Source: Bradyrhizobium sp. CCBAU 53421 (GTDB lineage: Bacteria > Pseudomonadota > Alphaproteobacteria > Rhizobiales > Xanthobacteraceae). Taken from it: a stretch of DNA of 64,000 bases. This document shows, one piece after another, positions 53,750 through 62,630 of the stretch (its first letter is position 1; each line of letters starts with the position of its first letter). The notes beneath the pieces are model-generated. The model ran no database searches. It had not been told where the DNA came from and was given only the letters and a program-made list of their open reading frames with translations. The stretch is taken from the NCBI RefSeq assembly GCF_015291625.1, contig NZ_CP030047.1, positions 3,038,001-3,102,000 on the forward strand, in the 5' to 3' direction. The position numbers and the translations under genes were made by a program.

Positions 53750-54673
53750 ATGACCGATCACGATGACATTGAACCGCCGCACGCCGCATCTCCGACTGAA
53801 CACGTTCTTACCGAATTGCAGCTCTTCGGTTACCGCCCCTTCGACGACCAGCCCGATCCACGGCCGCTCCCCGAGGGCAGGATCATTACCGGTGCCGTCG
53901 CTGACATCTTCGATGCCCTGGTCGCCACATTGAGCGACACGCGGCTCGAGCCGGACCTTGACGATCTGCTCTGGTCGACTGTCAACCTGTTCCATCGTGC
54001 CGTCGACCGCATCGGTCGCCAACTCGACGACAACGAACAGGCGCAACAGAAGAGTCAGCGCGAGCAGAACGGTTCCGAAGTTCGATCCGTCGAACTCGAG
54101 CGCATCACAGCGGAAGGCATCACGCTGATTGAGCGCCGCAACTGTCTGGAGCTCTTCCGCGATCAGGCCATAGAGCGCTTCGAGACTCACACCGGCTCAT
54201 TCTGGCGCCCCCGATCGGGATCGCTGGTGAACCATCGTACGCTGACCGCAGCGATGATCGACTCCCGCGACTTCATCGCGGCCAAGCGCCGCGCCGAGAC
54301 CGAGGTCATGCTGCCCGCTGGGCCGAAGATCGCACTCACCGGAGGACTCGACTTCAACGACCATCATCTGATCTGGGATCGCCTCGACAAGGTTCACGCC
54401 AAGCATCCCGACATGGTCCTGCTCCACGGCGGCTCACCGAAGGGGGCCGAATTGATCGCCTCCAAATGGGCGACGACCCGTAAGGTGGCTCAGATCACCT
54501 TCAAGCCCGACTGGACGAGACATGCCAAGGCAGCACCGTTCAAGCGCAACGATGCCATGCTCGAACTGCTGCCGATCGGCGTTATGCACTTCCCGGGCAC
54601 GGGCATCCAGGACAACCTCGCCGACAAGGCGAAGCGGCTCGGCATCCCCGTCTGGAGGTTCGGCGGCGCGTGA
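53750..54673 (+). CDS. DUF2493 (SLOG-like) protein
   Basis: The 307-residue protein has an N-terminal 180-residue helical part (LTELQLFGYRPFDDQPDPRP, VDRIGRQLDDNEQ). Its C-terminal domain matches DUF2493 of the SLOG/YpsA group: KIALTGGLDFNDHHLIWDRL, MVLLHGGSPKGAELIASKWA, and NDAMLELLPIGVMHFPG. SLOG domains bind nucleotide-derived ligands such as NAD or ADP-ribose. The family is a regular part of rhizobial plasmid backbones; its role is unknown. It is preceded by two hairpins. Confidence 0.8.
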   Translation: MTDHDDIEPPHAASPTEHVLTELQLFGYRPFDDQPDPRPLPEGRIITGAVADIFDALVATLSDTRLEPDLDDLLWSTVNLFHRAVDRIGRQLDDNEQAQQKSQREQNGSEVRSVELERITAEGITLIERRNCLELFRDQAIERFETHTGSFWRPRSGSLVNHRTLTAAMIDSRDFIAAKRRAETEVMLPAGPKIALTGGLDFNDHHLIWDRLDKVHAKHPDMVLLHGGSPKGAELIASKWATTRKVAQITFKPDWTRHAKAAPFKRNDAMLELLPIGVMHFPGTGIQDNLADKAKRLGIPVWRFGGA

Positions 54674-54700
54674 GCGCCGTCTTCTCGACTCCAAGCCTTC

Positions 54701-54733
54701 GAGGCGGAATTGCTCACGCCGCAACTCCGCCTC
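54701..54733 (+). terminator. Hairpin after DUF2493 gene, weak terminator
   Basis: GAGGCGGAATTGC and GCAACTCCGCCTC form a 13-base stem with one mismatch, 27 bases after the stop. Only a short CTTTC follows, so termination would be inefficient or partial. Confidence 0.4.
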
Positions 54734-54762
54734 CTTTCAGTCTCATATCCAGAGTTGCGCCG

Positions 54763-54817
54763 TGGTGGTGGTGGTGGAAGGCGCGACTGGTGCTTCTATG
54801 CACCTGGAGCCACCACC
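54763..54817 (+). promoter_or_regulatory. Inverted repeat enclosing the Shine-Dalgarno of the next gene
   Basis: A GGTGGTGG run (54765-54776) can pair with CCACCACC (54810-54817), which directly precedes the ATG. An inner GGTGC...GCACC hairpin and the TGGAG Shine-Dalgarno lie between. Folding would close the start site. Confidence 0.35.
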
Positions 54818-55267
54818 ATGCTCGCCCTTGGGCTTGTTCTCAACACACTCGGCATTGGCTTGTTCTGCTGGGCGATCTTTGCGATCGCAGTGTATGCCCT
54901 GCCGTTTTTCGTCGCACTGAGTATCGGGATGACTGCGTTGCAGACCGGCACTGGTGTCGTCGCCGCGCTTCTTATCGGGACGGCCGGCGGCGCGCGGACG
55001 CTCGTCCTCGGCCAGATCGCCGTCGCTGTTACTCGGTCCTTGGCCTTGCGCATCGCGATCGCGACAACGTTTGCTGTTCCCGCCGCGGTCGCCGGCTATC
55101 ATGTAGTCTTCGCCCTGTCCCCGATCGGGGTGCCTTCGCTGGCTTGGCGAGAGGTCTTCGCATGCCTAGGCGCGGTTTGCATTGGCCTCACGTCGTGGAT
55201 GCGCTTATTCGTTTTGGCGGAGACCCGCCCCTTCGAGCCGGGTGGTGTGGTGGAGAGTACGTCCTAA
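54818..55267 (+). CDS. Small integral membrane protein
   Basis: The 149-residue protein has four to five membrane helices (LALGLVLNTLGIGLFCWAIF, YALPFFVALSIGMTAL, VVAALLIGTAGGARTLVLGQ, IAIATTFAVPAAVAGYHVVF). It contains almost no polar domain. I set the start at ATG 54818 because upstream residues are low-complexity and hairpin-forming. Similar proteins occur beside DUF2493/DUF736 genes on rhizobial plasmids; function unknown. Confidence 0.6.
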   Translation: MLALGLVLNTLGIGLFCWAIFAIAVYALPFFVALSIGMTALQTGTGVVAALLIGTAGGARTLVLGQIAVAVTRSLALRIAIATTFAVPAAVAGYHVVFALSPIGVPSLAWREVFACLGAVCIGLTSWMRLFVLAETRPFEPGGVVESTS

Positions 55268-55835
55268 CCAGGTTCTTAAAGGCCGAGAGCTGACCGTCTA
55301 CCGCCTTCATCGTCGAACAGGTTCGCATAGTTCGGCGCGCTGAATGGGAGATGATTGAGACCTGAGCGCGCGAGAGGCAGTCCTGCTCGGAACTCCTCGA
55401 TCAAGCTGCCGGCATTCGGTCTGGCCCACGCAGCCGCGGCAGAGCGATCTTACCTGATCGGTTCTTTGGAGACGATGCCGCCCTTTGCAGGAGATTGTTT
55501 CTCTTTCCGCGCTGAATCGTTCCGATCCCTTGTTCATCAAAACCGAGATAGCCACGCTTCTCCAGAGTTGTGGGTCAGCACGCGGACGCACGTGGCCTCG
55601 TTGATGGCTTGATCTGGCCGAAGACCGGCTTTGCCTCGATCGTCTGAGCCGCAACGCCGTTGATGCGACTTTCTTCCCCTGGGCTTCGCCCATTCCTCGC
55701 GAGACAAGAAAGTCGCCGCAACGACGTCCTCCGCTGCGCTCCGGCCCGAGCGGGTGCGTCGCCGATCGTCCTCGGCCCTAGATCGCCATCGAGGCCGCGG
55801 TGGTCGCGGGCTCGAAACACAACAGGAGAAGTGAC
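55268..55835 (+). promoter_or_regulatory. Intergenic region with leader hairpin of the DUF736 gene
   Basis: I see no gene in the first 450 bases. A hairpin GAGGCCGCG-GTGGT-CGCGGGCTC occupies 55791-55813. Its core CCGCG-RTGGT-CGCGG is the same as the hairpin before the DUF2493 gene. In both cases the hairpin ends 22 bases before the ATG. An AGGAGAA Shine-Dalgarno follows at 55824-55830. Confidence 0.55.
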
Positions 55836-56156
55836 ATGGCTAACATCGGTTCTTTCAAGAAGGTCGGTAACGATTTCCAGGGTGAGATTGTCACGCTGAG
55901 CCTGCAAGCTAAGGGCGTCCGTATCGTCGCCGAGACAAGCCGGTCCAACGACAACGCCCCCAGTCACCGCATCTACGTGGGTCGCGCGGAAATCGGGGCA
56001 GCCTGGTCGAAGCGCTCCGAGGAGGGCCGCGACTACCTCTCGCTCAAGCTCGACGACCCGTCGTTCAACGCGCCGATTTACGCGAACTTGTTCGATGACG
56101 AGGGCGGTGAAGGCTATACCCTCCTCTGGTCGCGGCCGCGCAAGAACGGCGAGTAA
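55836..56156 (+). CDS. DUF736 family protein
   Basis: The 106-residue protein starts MANIGSFKKVGNDFQGEIVT and has the DUF736 pattern throughout: SRSNDNAPSHRIYVGRAEIG, SKRSEEGRDYLSLKLDDPSF, PIYANLFDDEGGEGYTLLWS. DUF736 proteins are small, all-beta, and found on most rhizobial plasmids and ICEs. Function is unproven, perhaps nucleic-acid related. The strong Shine-Dalgarno and following terminator suggest an abundant single-gene transcript. Confidence 0.85.
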   Translation: MANIGSFKKVGNDFQGEIVTLSLQAKGVRIVAETSRSNDNAPSHRIYVGRAEIGAAWSKRSEEGRDYLSLKLDDPSFNAPIYANLFDDEGGEGYTLLWSRPRKNGE

Positions 56157-56167
56157 GAACGCCCACA

Positions 56168-56200
56168 AACCCCGTCCGACCAAATCGGGCGGGGTTTCTT
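56168..56200 (+). terminator. Rho-independent terminator after DUF736 gene
   Basis: AACCCCGTCCGA pairs over 12 bases (one G-T) with TCGGGCGGGGTT, followed by TCTT. It lies 11 bases after the stop codon and clearly ends the transcript. Confidence 0.85.
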
Positions 56201-56319
56201 AGAAGCCTACCCATAGCGTAACGCCATTTCACCGCTGCCTGGCCCATCCGCGCGGAGGCAGACTGGTTCGCCCAATCGTTGACACGGCCGATGCCACCCA
56301 CGGCCGACAAAAAAATATC

Positions 56320-57282
56320 GTGCAGCTTAAGGCACTCGATGACGTCCATTTGAGGGATCTGTTGTGCCGAAATAACGCTCGCAGCAAGGCCCGAGTGCCA
56401 GTCAATCCACCCAGTGCGGTGGCGCAAACAATTTTGGCACGCACTGGAGACTGGAAGTTTCCAGCAATCGCCAGCGTAATCTCGGCGCCGACGATGCGCC
56501 CCGATGGCTCACTGCTTACCGAACCGGGGTATAACAGGGAGACGCGCCTGTTGCTGGTCGAGCCGCCGCCGATGCTTCCCGAGGCGCGCGAGCACACCCG
56601 CAGCCAGATGGATGTGTTGCTGAAGCACGAGCTCATCGCGCCTTACCGGCCACAAGCCTCCTTCGGAGGCTATGATCGCTACGCGAAAGCCGACCTCGAC
56701 ACCTTTCTTGCCAACCTTCGGCGCTACGCCAGAGCCGTGGTTCGGCCGCCGAAGCGGGCGGCCAATATTCCGGACGCCGCCCGCCAAGCGTGCTGCTCGG
56801 CCGCGGAGGTCGTTCGGCTGATCCTCGATGATCGGATCGAGGTTATGCGACTGCGCAGCGTGCGCGGCTACATGGCGCTCCACGTCAACGTCAGGCAGTT
56901 GCTGGATGCCGTCCGAGGACCTGAGACCGGTCTGTCCGTGCGCCGGCTGGCGAGGCTGATGCGCACGAGCGATCGTGTCGTGGAGGCGCTGATCAAGCAC
57001 AAGCACCTCGCCAGCTATACGGCGCCGAACCCGATGAACCGGTGCCCGCAGGTGCTGGTGAGCCCGGCCGAGATCGCGAAATTCGAGGCCTCGTTCGTGT
57101 CGCTGCATAGCCTTGCAAAACAGCTGAAACGCTCGCCAGGCCGCATGCGCGCCGAGCTCGAAGCGGCCAAGATGAAACCCGCGTTCAACCCAGCCCAGGT
57201 CCGGGCCAGGTTCTACCGCCGGGCAGCGATCACGGCAGCAGGCTTATCGACGCCAACTTCACGCCAGTTGTGGCTCCCCTAA
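56320..57282 (+). pseudogene. Chimera of primase-helicase fragment and TniQ-like C-terminus
   Basis: Residues 1-88 (ending LTEPGYNRETRLLLVEPP) match the middle of large plasmid primase-helicase proteins of the DUF927/D5 type (ISAPTMRPDGSLL, ILARTGDWKFPAIA). Residues from about 90 (DVLLKHELIAPYRPQASFGG, YARAVVRPPKRAANIPDAAR, FEASFVSLHSLAKQLKRSPG) match the C-terminal region of TniQ-like transposition proteins. No functional protein of this layout is known to me. I infer an in-frame fusion created by deletion, leaving a relic. A perfect inverted repeat follows its stop. Confidence 0.6.
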
Positions 57283-57595
57283 TAGTTCCCAACTCAGTTT
57301 GGCAACAGGTTGTTGCCAAACTGAAACCGCGGACTCAAAACACGCGAGCGCGCCAGGCGCCGGTTGGACGCTTTCGGGCAGAAGCGGACATCAGCCCGCT
57401 GACAATCCCTGTTGAAGCCGTCGAAAATGACCCGAAGCGGACCTCGTCCATCCCTCCTGTCGCGGTACGCCAAAGGAGTAGGCTGGAGGCATGCGCAAGG
57501 CTATTCAAAAATGCTATGTGGTCAGGATAGCCAGTCGACGAAGGTGCGCACGAAAGCCCCCTCAAATCCTGCGGATCACGATCGTGGAGGACAAG
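57283..57595. other. Intergenic region with a 29-base inverted repeat
   Basis: CAGTTTGGCAACA (57295-57307) and TGTTGCCAAACTG (57311-57323) form a perfect 13-base inverted repeat with a 3-base centre. It starts 12 bases after the chimera's stop. No T-run follows. No gene is seen up to 57595. Confidence 0.6.
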
Positions 57596-58084
57596 ATGCG
57601 GATATTGCCAGTCACGACAGGATTGACGTTGGCCTTTTTGACTAGCGGCGCGGCGGCCGCTCAACAAGCAAGCCAGTTGTCAGCGGTCGGAGATTGGAAG
57701 CTAACGGCGATCTACGACAAATTCGAGGATGGACATCTTCGAAATACTTGGGGAGACAAGCCGCAGGGTCTGCTGCAGCTTAGCGCGGGCGGTCTTATCA
57801 GCTTGCAAGTTATGGGTGGAAACAGGCCGCCGAAGTCCGAAACCGTTCCGACTGAGCCAGTTGGGCCAGTACGGTGCTCGTACGGAACGTACGTCCTGGA
57901 CATAAGTGGCAAAACGTTGAAATTTGTCGTTCAGCAAGACAGCTATCCGCAATTCATTGGCGTTACCCGGACTCTCAAGGTGGAGGAACTTACACCCACT
58001 ACACTGAAGTTCTCAGTGGCGCCGATACACGATCCGAAAGGCGGAGACTTCACGCCGCATCTGGAGTTCGCGCGCATTCAATAG
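57596..58084 (+). CDS. Secreted lipocalin-like protein
   Basis: The 162-residue protein has a signal peptide (MRILPVTTGLTLAFLTSGAA, cleaved near AQQAS). A lipocalin_5-like beta-barrel pattern follows: VGDWKLTAIYDKFEDGHLRN, GLLQLSAGGLISLQVM, PVRCSYGTYVLDISGKTLKF, and LKVEELTPTTLKFSVAP. It would bind a small ligand in the periplasm or be a lipid-linked stress protein. A GGAGGACAAG Shine-Dalgarno supports ATG 57596. Confidence 0.65.
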   Translation: MRILPVTTGLTLAFLTSGAAAAQQASQLSAVGDWKLTAIYDKFEDGHLRNTWGDKPQGLLQLSAGGLISLQVMGGNRPPKSETVPTEPVGPVRCSYGTYVLDISGKTLKFVVQQDSYPQFIGVTRTLKVEELTPTTLKFSVAPIHDPKGGDFTPHLEFARIQ

Positions 58085-58356
58085 GGCCGAGTTGGTGTCG
58101 CGATCTTGCGCAGCGCTCCGCCAGCACTTCGTTCGGTCCCGATCTGATCTGCCGATTGAGCGGCGTCGGTCTTACTTCCGCTTGTGAGGGGTAGACCGGA
58201 CATCAAACGGCCTCGTGCAAATCGAGGCTTGTGACCCGTCGCCGAATAACCCGTTGCGGAAGTCGCTCCCTTATTCGATCACATCATCGGCGCGCAATCA
58301 GGATTGACCGATGAACCCGCCAAATCGAGTGTTGATTGACCGCCAGTTGCGCAGGT
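58085..58356. other. Intergenic region
   Basis: Downstream ends of two convergent genes. No gene or clear terminator seen. Confidence 0.4.
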
Positions 58357-60144
58357 TTACGCCGAAAGCCCTGCCTTCTGTAAGCCAGTCATAAGACGTG
58401 CGCGGTCGTCCTCCCGCACATAAGCGTTCTGGTTCGCCGCAACGACTCGATTAAATCCGGGAACCAGCGCCTGGACGCGTGCAAGTGCTGCCGCCGCCCG
58501 CTGCTGGTCGCCGGCGAGGGCGCTGCTCGCCGCCAGCATGATGTTCGGATAGGCATGGCCCGGCCGCACCGTCGCGGCTTCGGCAGCAAAGTCCGCCGCC
58601 TTGGCGTAGTCGCCCTTCTGGAACCAAGCGAAGGCGAAAAAGAGATCGAACTCGTCCCGCATCAGATCGCGTGGACTTAGACGAATTGCGTGGGCAATGG
58701 CTGCGAGCGCGCCGTCGCCGTCGCCGGCGAGCGCAAGGCCAGCGCCGAGGAACGAATGACCATAGGCGAAGTTCGGGTTGAGCTCGACCGCCTTGCGCGC
58801 CGCGGCGACGGTCTCACCGCCGCCTCGCGTAGCGATACATAATATGGTGCGGGCGACGTAAGCCCAGGGATCATCGGCGTCGAATTGCAGCGCCTTGGCC
58901 ACGCTGTCACTGGCTTCCGCAAGTGCAGGTCCCATCGCGTCCCACCCTTGAAACGCGCGCCACACGGTCAGCCAAGCCTTGTGGGCGTAGGCGCGGGAAT
59001 AGCCCGTATCGGCTGCAATAGCGCGGTCGAGTAACGCCATCCCGGCCCGGCTGTCGGCCTCGGTGAACCGGCTGATCCGATCCATCGCCTGCATGACCAG
59101 TTCCCAGGCGTTGAGGCTGGACGGCGTCTTGTGCTGGGCTCGGATAATTTCGGCGACGTGAAGCTGCGGTTCGATTGCCCCGGCGATGCTCTCGGTGATC
59201 TCGTCCTGGACGGCGAAGATGTCCTTGAGCTCACGATCGTAGCGTTCGGCCCAAACGTGATTGCCACTCTGGCCATCGATAAGCTGAGCCGTCACCCGCA
59301 CGCGGTTCGTCGCCTTGCGGATGCTACCCTCAAGCACATACCGGACACCAAGCTCCCGCGCGATCGTCTTTACCTCTATGGCTCGACCTTTGTAAGTGAA
59401 GGTCGAATTGCGTGCGATCACGAAAAACCCACGGAGCCGGGATAGCGAAGTGATGATATCCTCGGCAATTCCGTCGGCAAAGTGCTCCTGCTCCGGGTCG
59501 CCTGACATGTTGGCAAATGGAAGGACGGCGATTGACGGCTTGTCGGACAGCGCGAACTGTGCCGAAGGCATTTCGTGCGCTGCAGCCTCCCGTTGCGTCG
59601 CAGGCAATGCCTTGCTGGCGACGCCGACTTCAAGCGAATAGACTCGAACTGGCTCGACGATGTTCTTCAGTTGCGTCGGGCCAAGATCGCTGACCGCGAG
59701 ATCGAGCCTCGCTTTTACCAGACGGTAGGCGTCTTCCGACAGACAGATGCTGCCGGGCTTGGCGATGCCCTCCAATCGCGCGGCGATGTTGACGCCGTCG
59801 CCCATGAGATCGCCGTCGCTCTCCTCGACAACGTCGCCTAGATGGATGCCGACACGGAATTCGATGCGGCGCTCGGGCGGAAGGCCGGCGTTGCGCTCGA
59901 TCATTCCGTTCTGCACCTCGATAGCGCAGCGCACGGCATCGACCACGCTGCGAAACTCGATGAGGCTCCCGTCGCCGGTGCGCTTCACCACGCGCCCATG
60001 ATGCACCGCGATAGTCGGATCGATCAGATCGCTGCGCAGCGCCCGCAGCCGCGCCAGGGTGCGATCTTCGTCGGTACCGGCAAGCCGGCTGTAGCCGACC
60101 ACATCCGCCGCTAGGATCGCTGCGAGTTTCCGGGTTTCCGTCAC
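58357..60144 (-). CDS. Class III adenylate/guanylate cyclase with TPR repeats
   Basis: The 595-residue protein (GTG 60144) has an N-terminal class III cyclase domain (residues about 1-170: LAAILAADVVGYSRLAGTDE with the metal Asp, VKRTGDGSLIEFRSVVDAVR, GDGVNIAARLEGIA). A middle domain starts at PSIAVLPFANMSGDPEQEHF (TolB/OmpR-like, found in CyaB-type cyclases), and C-terminal TPR repeats (about 400-590, ADFAAEAATVRPGHAYPNIM) follow. It makes cAMP or cGMP. Rhizobia have many such genes. A frame extends 44 codons upstream, but GTG is the homologous start. Confidence 0.85.
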   Translation of the reverse strand: MTETRKLAAILAADVVGYSRLAGTDEDRTLARLRALRSDLIDPTIAVHHGRVVKRTGDGSLIEFRSVVDAVRCAIEVQNGMIERNAGLPPERRIEFRVGIHLGDVVEESDGDLMGDGVNIAARLEGIAKPGSICLSEDAYRLVKARLDLAVSDLGPTQLKNIVEPVRVYSLEVGVASKALPATQREAAAHEMPSAQFALSDKPSIAVLPFANMSGDPEQEHFADGIAEDIITSLSRLRGFFVIARNSTFTYKGRAIEVKTIARELGVRYVLEGSIRKATNRVRVTAQLIDGQSGNHVWAERYDRELKDIFAVQDEITESIAGAIEPQLHVAEIIRAQHKTPSSLNAWELVMQAMDRISRFTEADSRAGMALLDRAIAADTGYSRAYAHKAWLTVWRAFQGWDAMGPALAEASDSVAKALQFDADDPWAYVARTILCIATRGGGETVAAARKAVELNPNFAYGHSFLGAGLALAGDGDGALAAIAHAIRLSPRDLMRDEFDLFFAFAWFQKGDYAKAADFAAEAATVRPGHAYPNIMLAASSALAGDQQRAAAALARVQALVPGFNRVVAANQNAYVREDDRARLMTGLQKAGLSA

Positions 60145-60500
60145 GACCGTCCCCTGCGCTGTACCCAAATTAGCACAAAACGAGCCTAAAAGCGGACCCT
60201 TTCGACGTTCGCCGCAACGCAGCGATACTTCCGAAGTTGGCCCATCGCGACATATTGCGCCGCCGCAAGAACTCATCCGTTATAGGGGCGAAGCGGACAT
60301 TGCGTTCGTTGCATCAGGCCGCAAACTAGATGCTCATGCCTTACGATCCCGGAAAAGCTACCGCACGCACACTAACTGCTCGCGCAACTCAGTCTGCGCG
60401 TCGGGCGCGGATCGCGGGCGCACTTTCGTGTAAATCACAGTCTCGCCTGCCTGAAACGTGAGCCACTTCAGAGGATTCGTTGGCTGAGATCGCGGGCTTT
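60145..60500. other. Intergenic region upstream of the cyclase
   Basis: No gene seen. The minus-strand promoter of the cyclase should lie in 60150-60350. A low-complexity polar stretch fills the rest. Confidence 0.35.
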
Positions 60501-60805
60501 CTATAGTGTGAACGACACCGAGTGCAGGACGTTGAAGTCAGAATAGCCATCGACGCCGCGAACGATGGCCTCGCCGTCGATCACGAACTGCTTCTGACAA
60601 TCCTTGAGCGCAGCCTCGACGATCCAGGGGAAACGCTTGGTGAAGTCGTTCCCGCCCTTAGTGATCAGCCGAACGCGATCTCCGTCCCGCTCGAGGCGCA
60701 GGCGGTAGCCGTCGTATTTGAGCTCGTGGAACACTCCGGGCCGGCCGGCACGGCCTTGCGAACCGTTGGCAGGCAGAACTGGAATTGGGCATGCCCCGAA
60801 GGTAG
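60501..60805 (-). pseudogene. ATP-dependent DNA ligase fragment, frameshifted
   Basis: The minus strand encodes HELKYDGYRLRLERDGDRVR (ligase motif I with Lys) and VIDGEAIVRGVDGYSDFNVL (motif III region), then stops after LHSVSFTL. Upstream the N-terminal part FCLPTVRKAVPAGPE lies in another frame. The remaining two-thirds of the ligase is gone. It is a third, dead ligase in this window. Confidence 0.7.
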
Positions 60806-60808
60806 ATA

Positions 60809-61000
60809 TCAGGAGCCGGTTTTGCGAGCCGTCAGCCGCTCCGCCAAAATCTCAGCTTGCTCTTTTGTCAGCTTCTCGGCGAATGCCCCGTCCTTTTCTA
60901 TCTGGGCTGGTCCTTTGAGTTCGCTATCGTAGACCATCCAGCCATTGCCACCTTGCCGAACGAGGAACCGGCCTCGCATCGGGCGTCCAATAAGTTCCAT
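60809..61000 (-). CDS. Conserved small hypothetical protein, 63 aa
   Basis: The product MELIGRPMRGRFLVRQGGNG continues with WMVYDSELKGPAQIEKDGAF and ends LTARKTGS. Its pattern of beta-strands and a final helix recurs in small Bradyrhizobium proteins without known function. I set the start at ATG 60998-61000. Confidence 0.6.
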   Translation of the reverse strand: MELIGRPMRGRFLVRQGGNGWMVYDSELKGPAQIEKDGAFAEKLTKEQAEILAERLTARKTGS

Positions 61001-61400
61001 TTGCAATCACCATCTGCGAATTCCAACCGAGCAACAGACTTACAGGATGGCATCGCCAGGCATTGAACCATGTGAATCGGCTCCATCAACTTTAGGCGAA
61101 TAGTTCTCGCCGGCCTGGGTCGCGCGATTGGGTGCCGTTCTAGGCAGGACACGGGTCACGACATTATAGGACGACTGGCGTCAGCACCGGCCTCTAGGCC
61201 CCCAGAGGTGCTGGGGCCTTTTTCTATGACCGGCATCTCGTCACCGGGATTCTACGGAATCCATCACGCTGGCATTTAGCGCTAATTGTCACAGGTGCCG
61301 GGGCTCGATTTCATCCCGAAGCAATTTTCAGTTTTCTGGTGGGGGCCGTGTCGAGACACGATCCCCTTTCATTTGTGCGACTGTTTCAGGCCTAAGCGGA
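61001..61400. other. Intergenic region with an orphan terminator
   Basis: No gene seen. At 61197-61223 GGCCCCCA and TGGGGCC form a stem followed by TTTTT on the plus strand. That is a convincing terminator with no plus-strand gene upstream, so it may be left over from a deleted gene or serve an unrecognised RNA. Confidence 0.5.
61197..61223 (+). terminator. Rho-independent terminator, orphan
   Basis: GGCCCC(C)A, an AGGTG-like loop, TGGGGCC and five T. See the surrounding intergenic entry. Confidence 0.6.
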
Positions 61401-61610
61401 TCATGAGAGCCGCTGCGATTGCGAATGCGGGCACACGCGGCAGCCAAACTCGTAAGCAATGGCGATAGACCGGGCCTCAATGCTTGGTGGACGCCCTAAT
61501 CTTCCGATCACTTCCATGTTTTCATTGCGCACGGTGACGGTGCGTCCGGTTTCGGAGGCAATCTTCGCGGCCACTCTTAGGGCCGCATGCTCGTCGGTCA
61601 ATTCCAGCAT
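61401..61610 (-). CDS. Hypothetical protein, 69 aa
   Basis: From ATG 61608-61610 the product reads MLELTDEHAALRVAAKIASE, TGRTVTVRNENMEVIGRLGR and ends HSQSQRLS. A short alpha-beta fold is likely. Similar rhizobial proteins begin with ELTDEHAA. The longer upstream frame is hydrophobic and poorly supported. Function unknown. Confidence 0.5.
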   Translation of the reverse strand: MLELTDEHAALRVAAKIASETGRTVTVRNENMEVIGRLGRPPSIEARSIAIAYEFGCRVCPHSQSQRLS

Positions 61611-62018
61611 GATGATGCTGCCGTTTCCGGAAAATGCGCGAGGGTTTGAAATGTTGACGATGAACAAAGGTCGATTTTGAAGGATCATACGCGACCTCAT
61701 ATACGCCCTCCCTGGCTCCGAGGAGGTGCGCTAGGAGCCAAGGCCGCGTTTCACGCGAACCGCTCCAATGGAGGTTGGGCGCAGTTCGGAGCGGGGAAAG
61801 CTATTCTTCCTCTGTGCCTGGGTTCCCGCTTTCACCTATGATTATTGTCCCGACCGGTCCAAATTCGGTCGCGCGCGAGGCGGCTTCACTTTGTTGCGGC
61901 GTCGGAGGATGGCGGCTGTTTTTTGGCTCTTCCTGCCGCATGGTCGGCAGCATTAGTTTCGCAGTGAGCCGTCGCAGCCTCGCATGCGCCCGCTTGGCTG
62001 GGGTATTAAGGCGCTCGC
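61611..62018. other. Intergenic/decayed region
   Basis: No intact gene. A minus-strand frame from 62019 leftward (RPHKLEPFPQEESRYGEVGE) is the displaced C-terminus of the gene at 62019-62201. Confidence 0.35.
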
Positions 62019-62201
62019 CTACTTCGCCATACCTGCTTTCCTCTTGCGGGAACGGCTCCAGTTTGTGCGGCCGAGGAAGGCGTCGGGCACCGGCAGCTTC
62101 AATAATTCGAGCGCCCGCTGGACGATCTCGCGAATGAACGCGCTTCCACTGGTGATCCGCATAGCTTCGTTGCGTACGCGATAGACTGGCTGGAACGGCA
62201 T
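62019..62201 (-). pseudogene. Small conserved protein with frameshifted end
   Basis: The frame starts MPFQPVYRVRNEAMRITSGS and reads AFIREIVQRALELLKLPVPD and AFLGR, typical of a small rhizobial protein. The expected acidic end EPFPQEESR lies in another frame just beyond, so a one-base shift near 62075 changed the C-terminus to TNWSRSRKRKAGMAK. The product may still be made with the altered tail. Confidence 0.45.
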
Positions 62202-62630
62202 GGCCGCGCTCCCTCACTGTATGCAGGCGGGAGAGCTGCCGGTCTCTCAACCACCGACGCCTACGGGCAGAGCCTCCGCCGGTGATGACGATCCAACGCA
62301 CCAAAGTAACACAGGTTCCCTTGAGAAACTGAAGGCCGGGAGGCCCCAGCACTCCGGCGGGGTGGTCTCAAGAAAAGGCCCAGAGCGGGAGCCCTGCGGT
62401 CAAGTTTCCGATAGGTATGAAGCGCCGTGATGAGGGGCGCTCTGCGGCACCACGCGTGATCGCCGCACCTGCACGGTACCGGTCAGAACCGGTGCGACAA
62501 GCCAGAAACTTGCATGGCCTATGCTGTGTATAGCAATACTGGCGTCACAAAGTTGCAATGCAGCGTTGGTGATATTGTCGCTTAGCCTGTGGGGTGACCA
62601 CCAGCGCGGGCAACGCGGGGGGCACTTATG
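62202..62630. other. Intergenic region
   Basis: No gene, tRNA or clear repeat recognised. It is GC-rich without long open frames of plausible composition. Confidence 0.35.
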
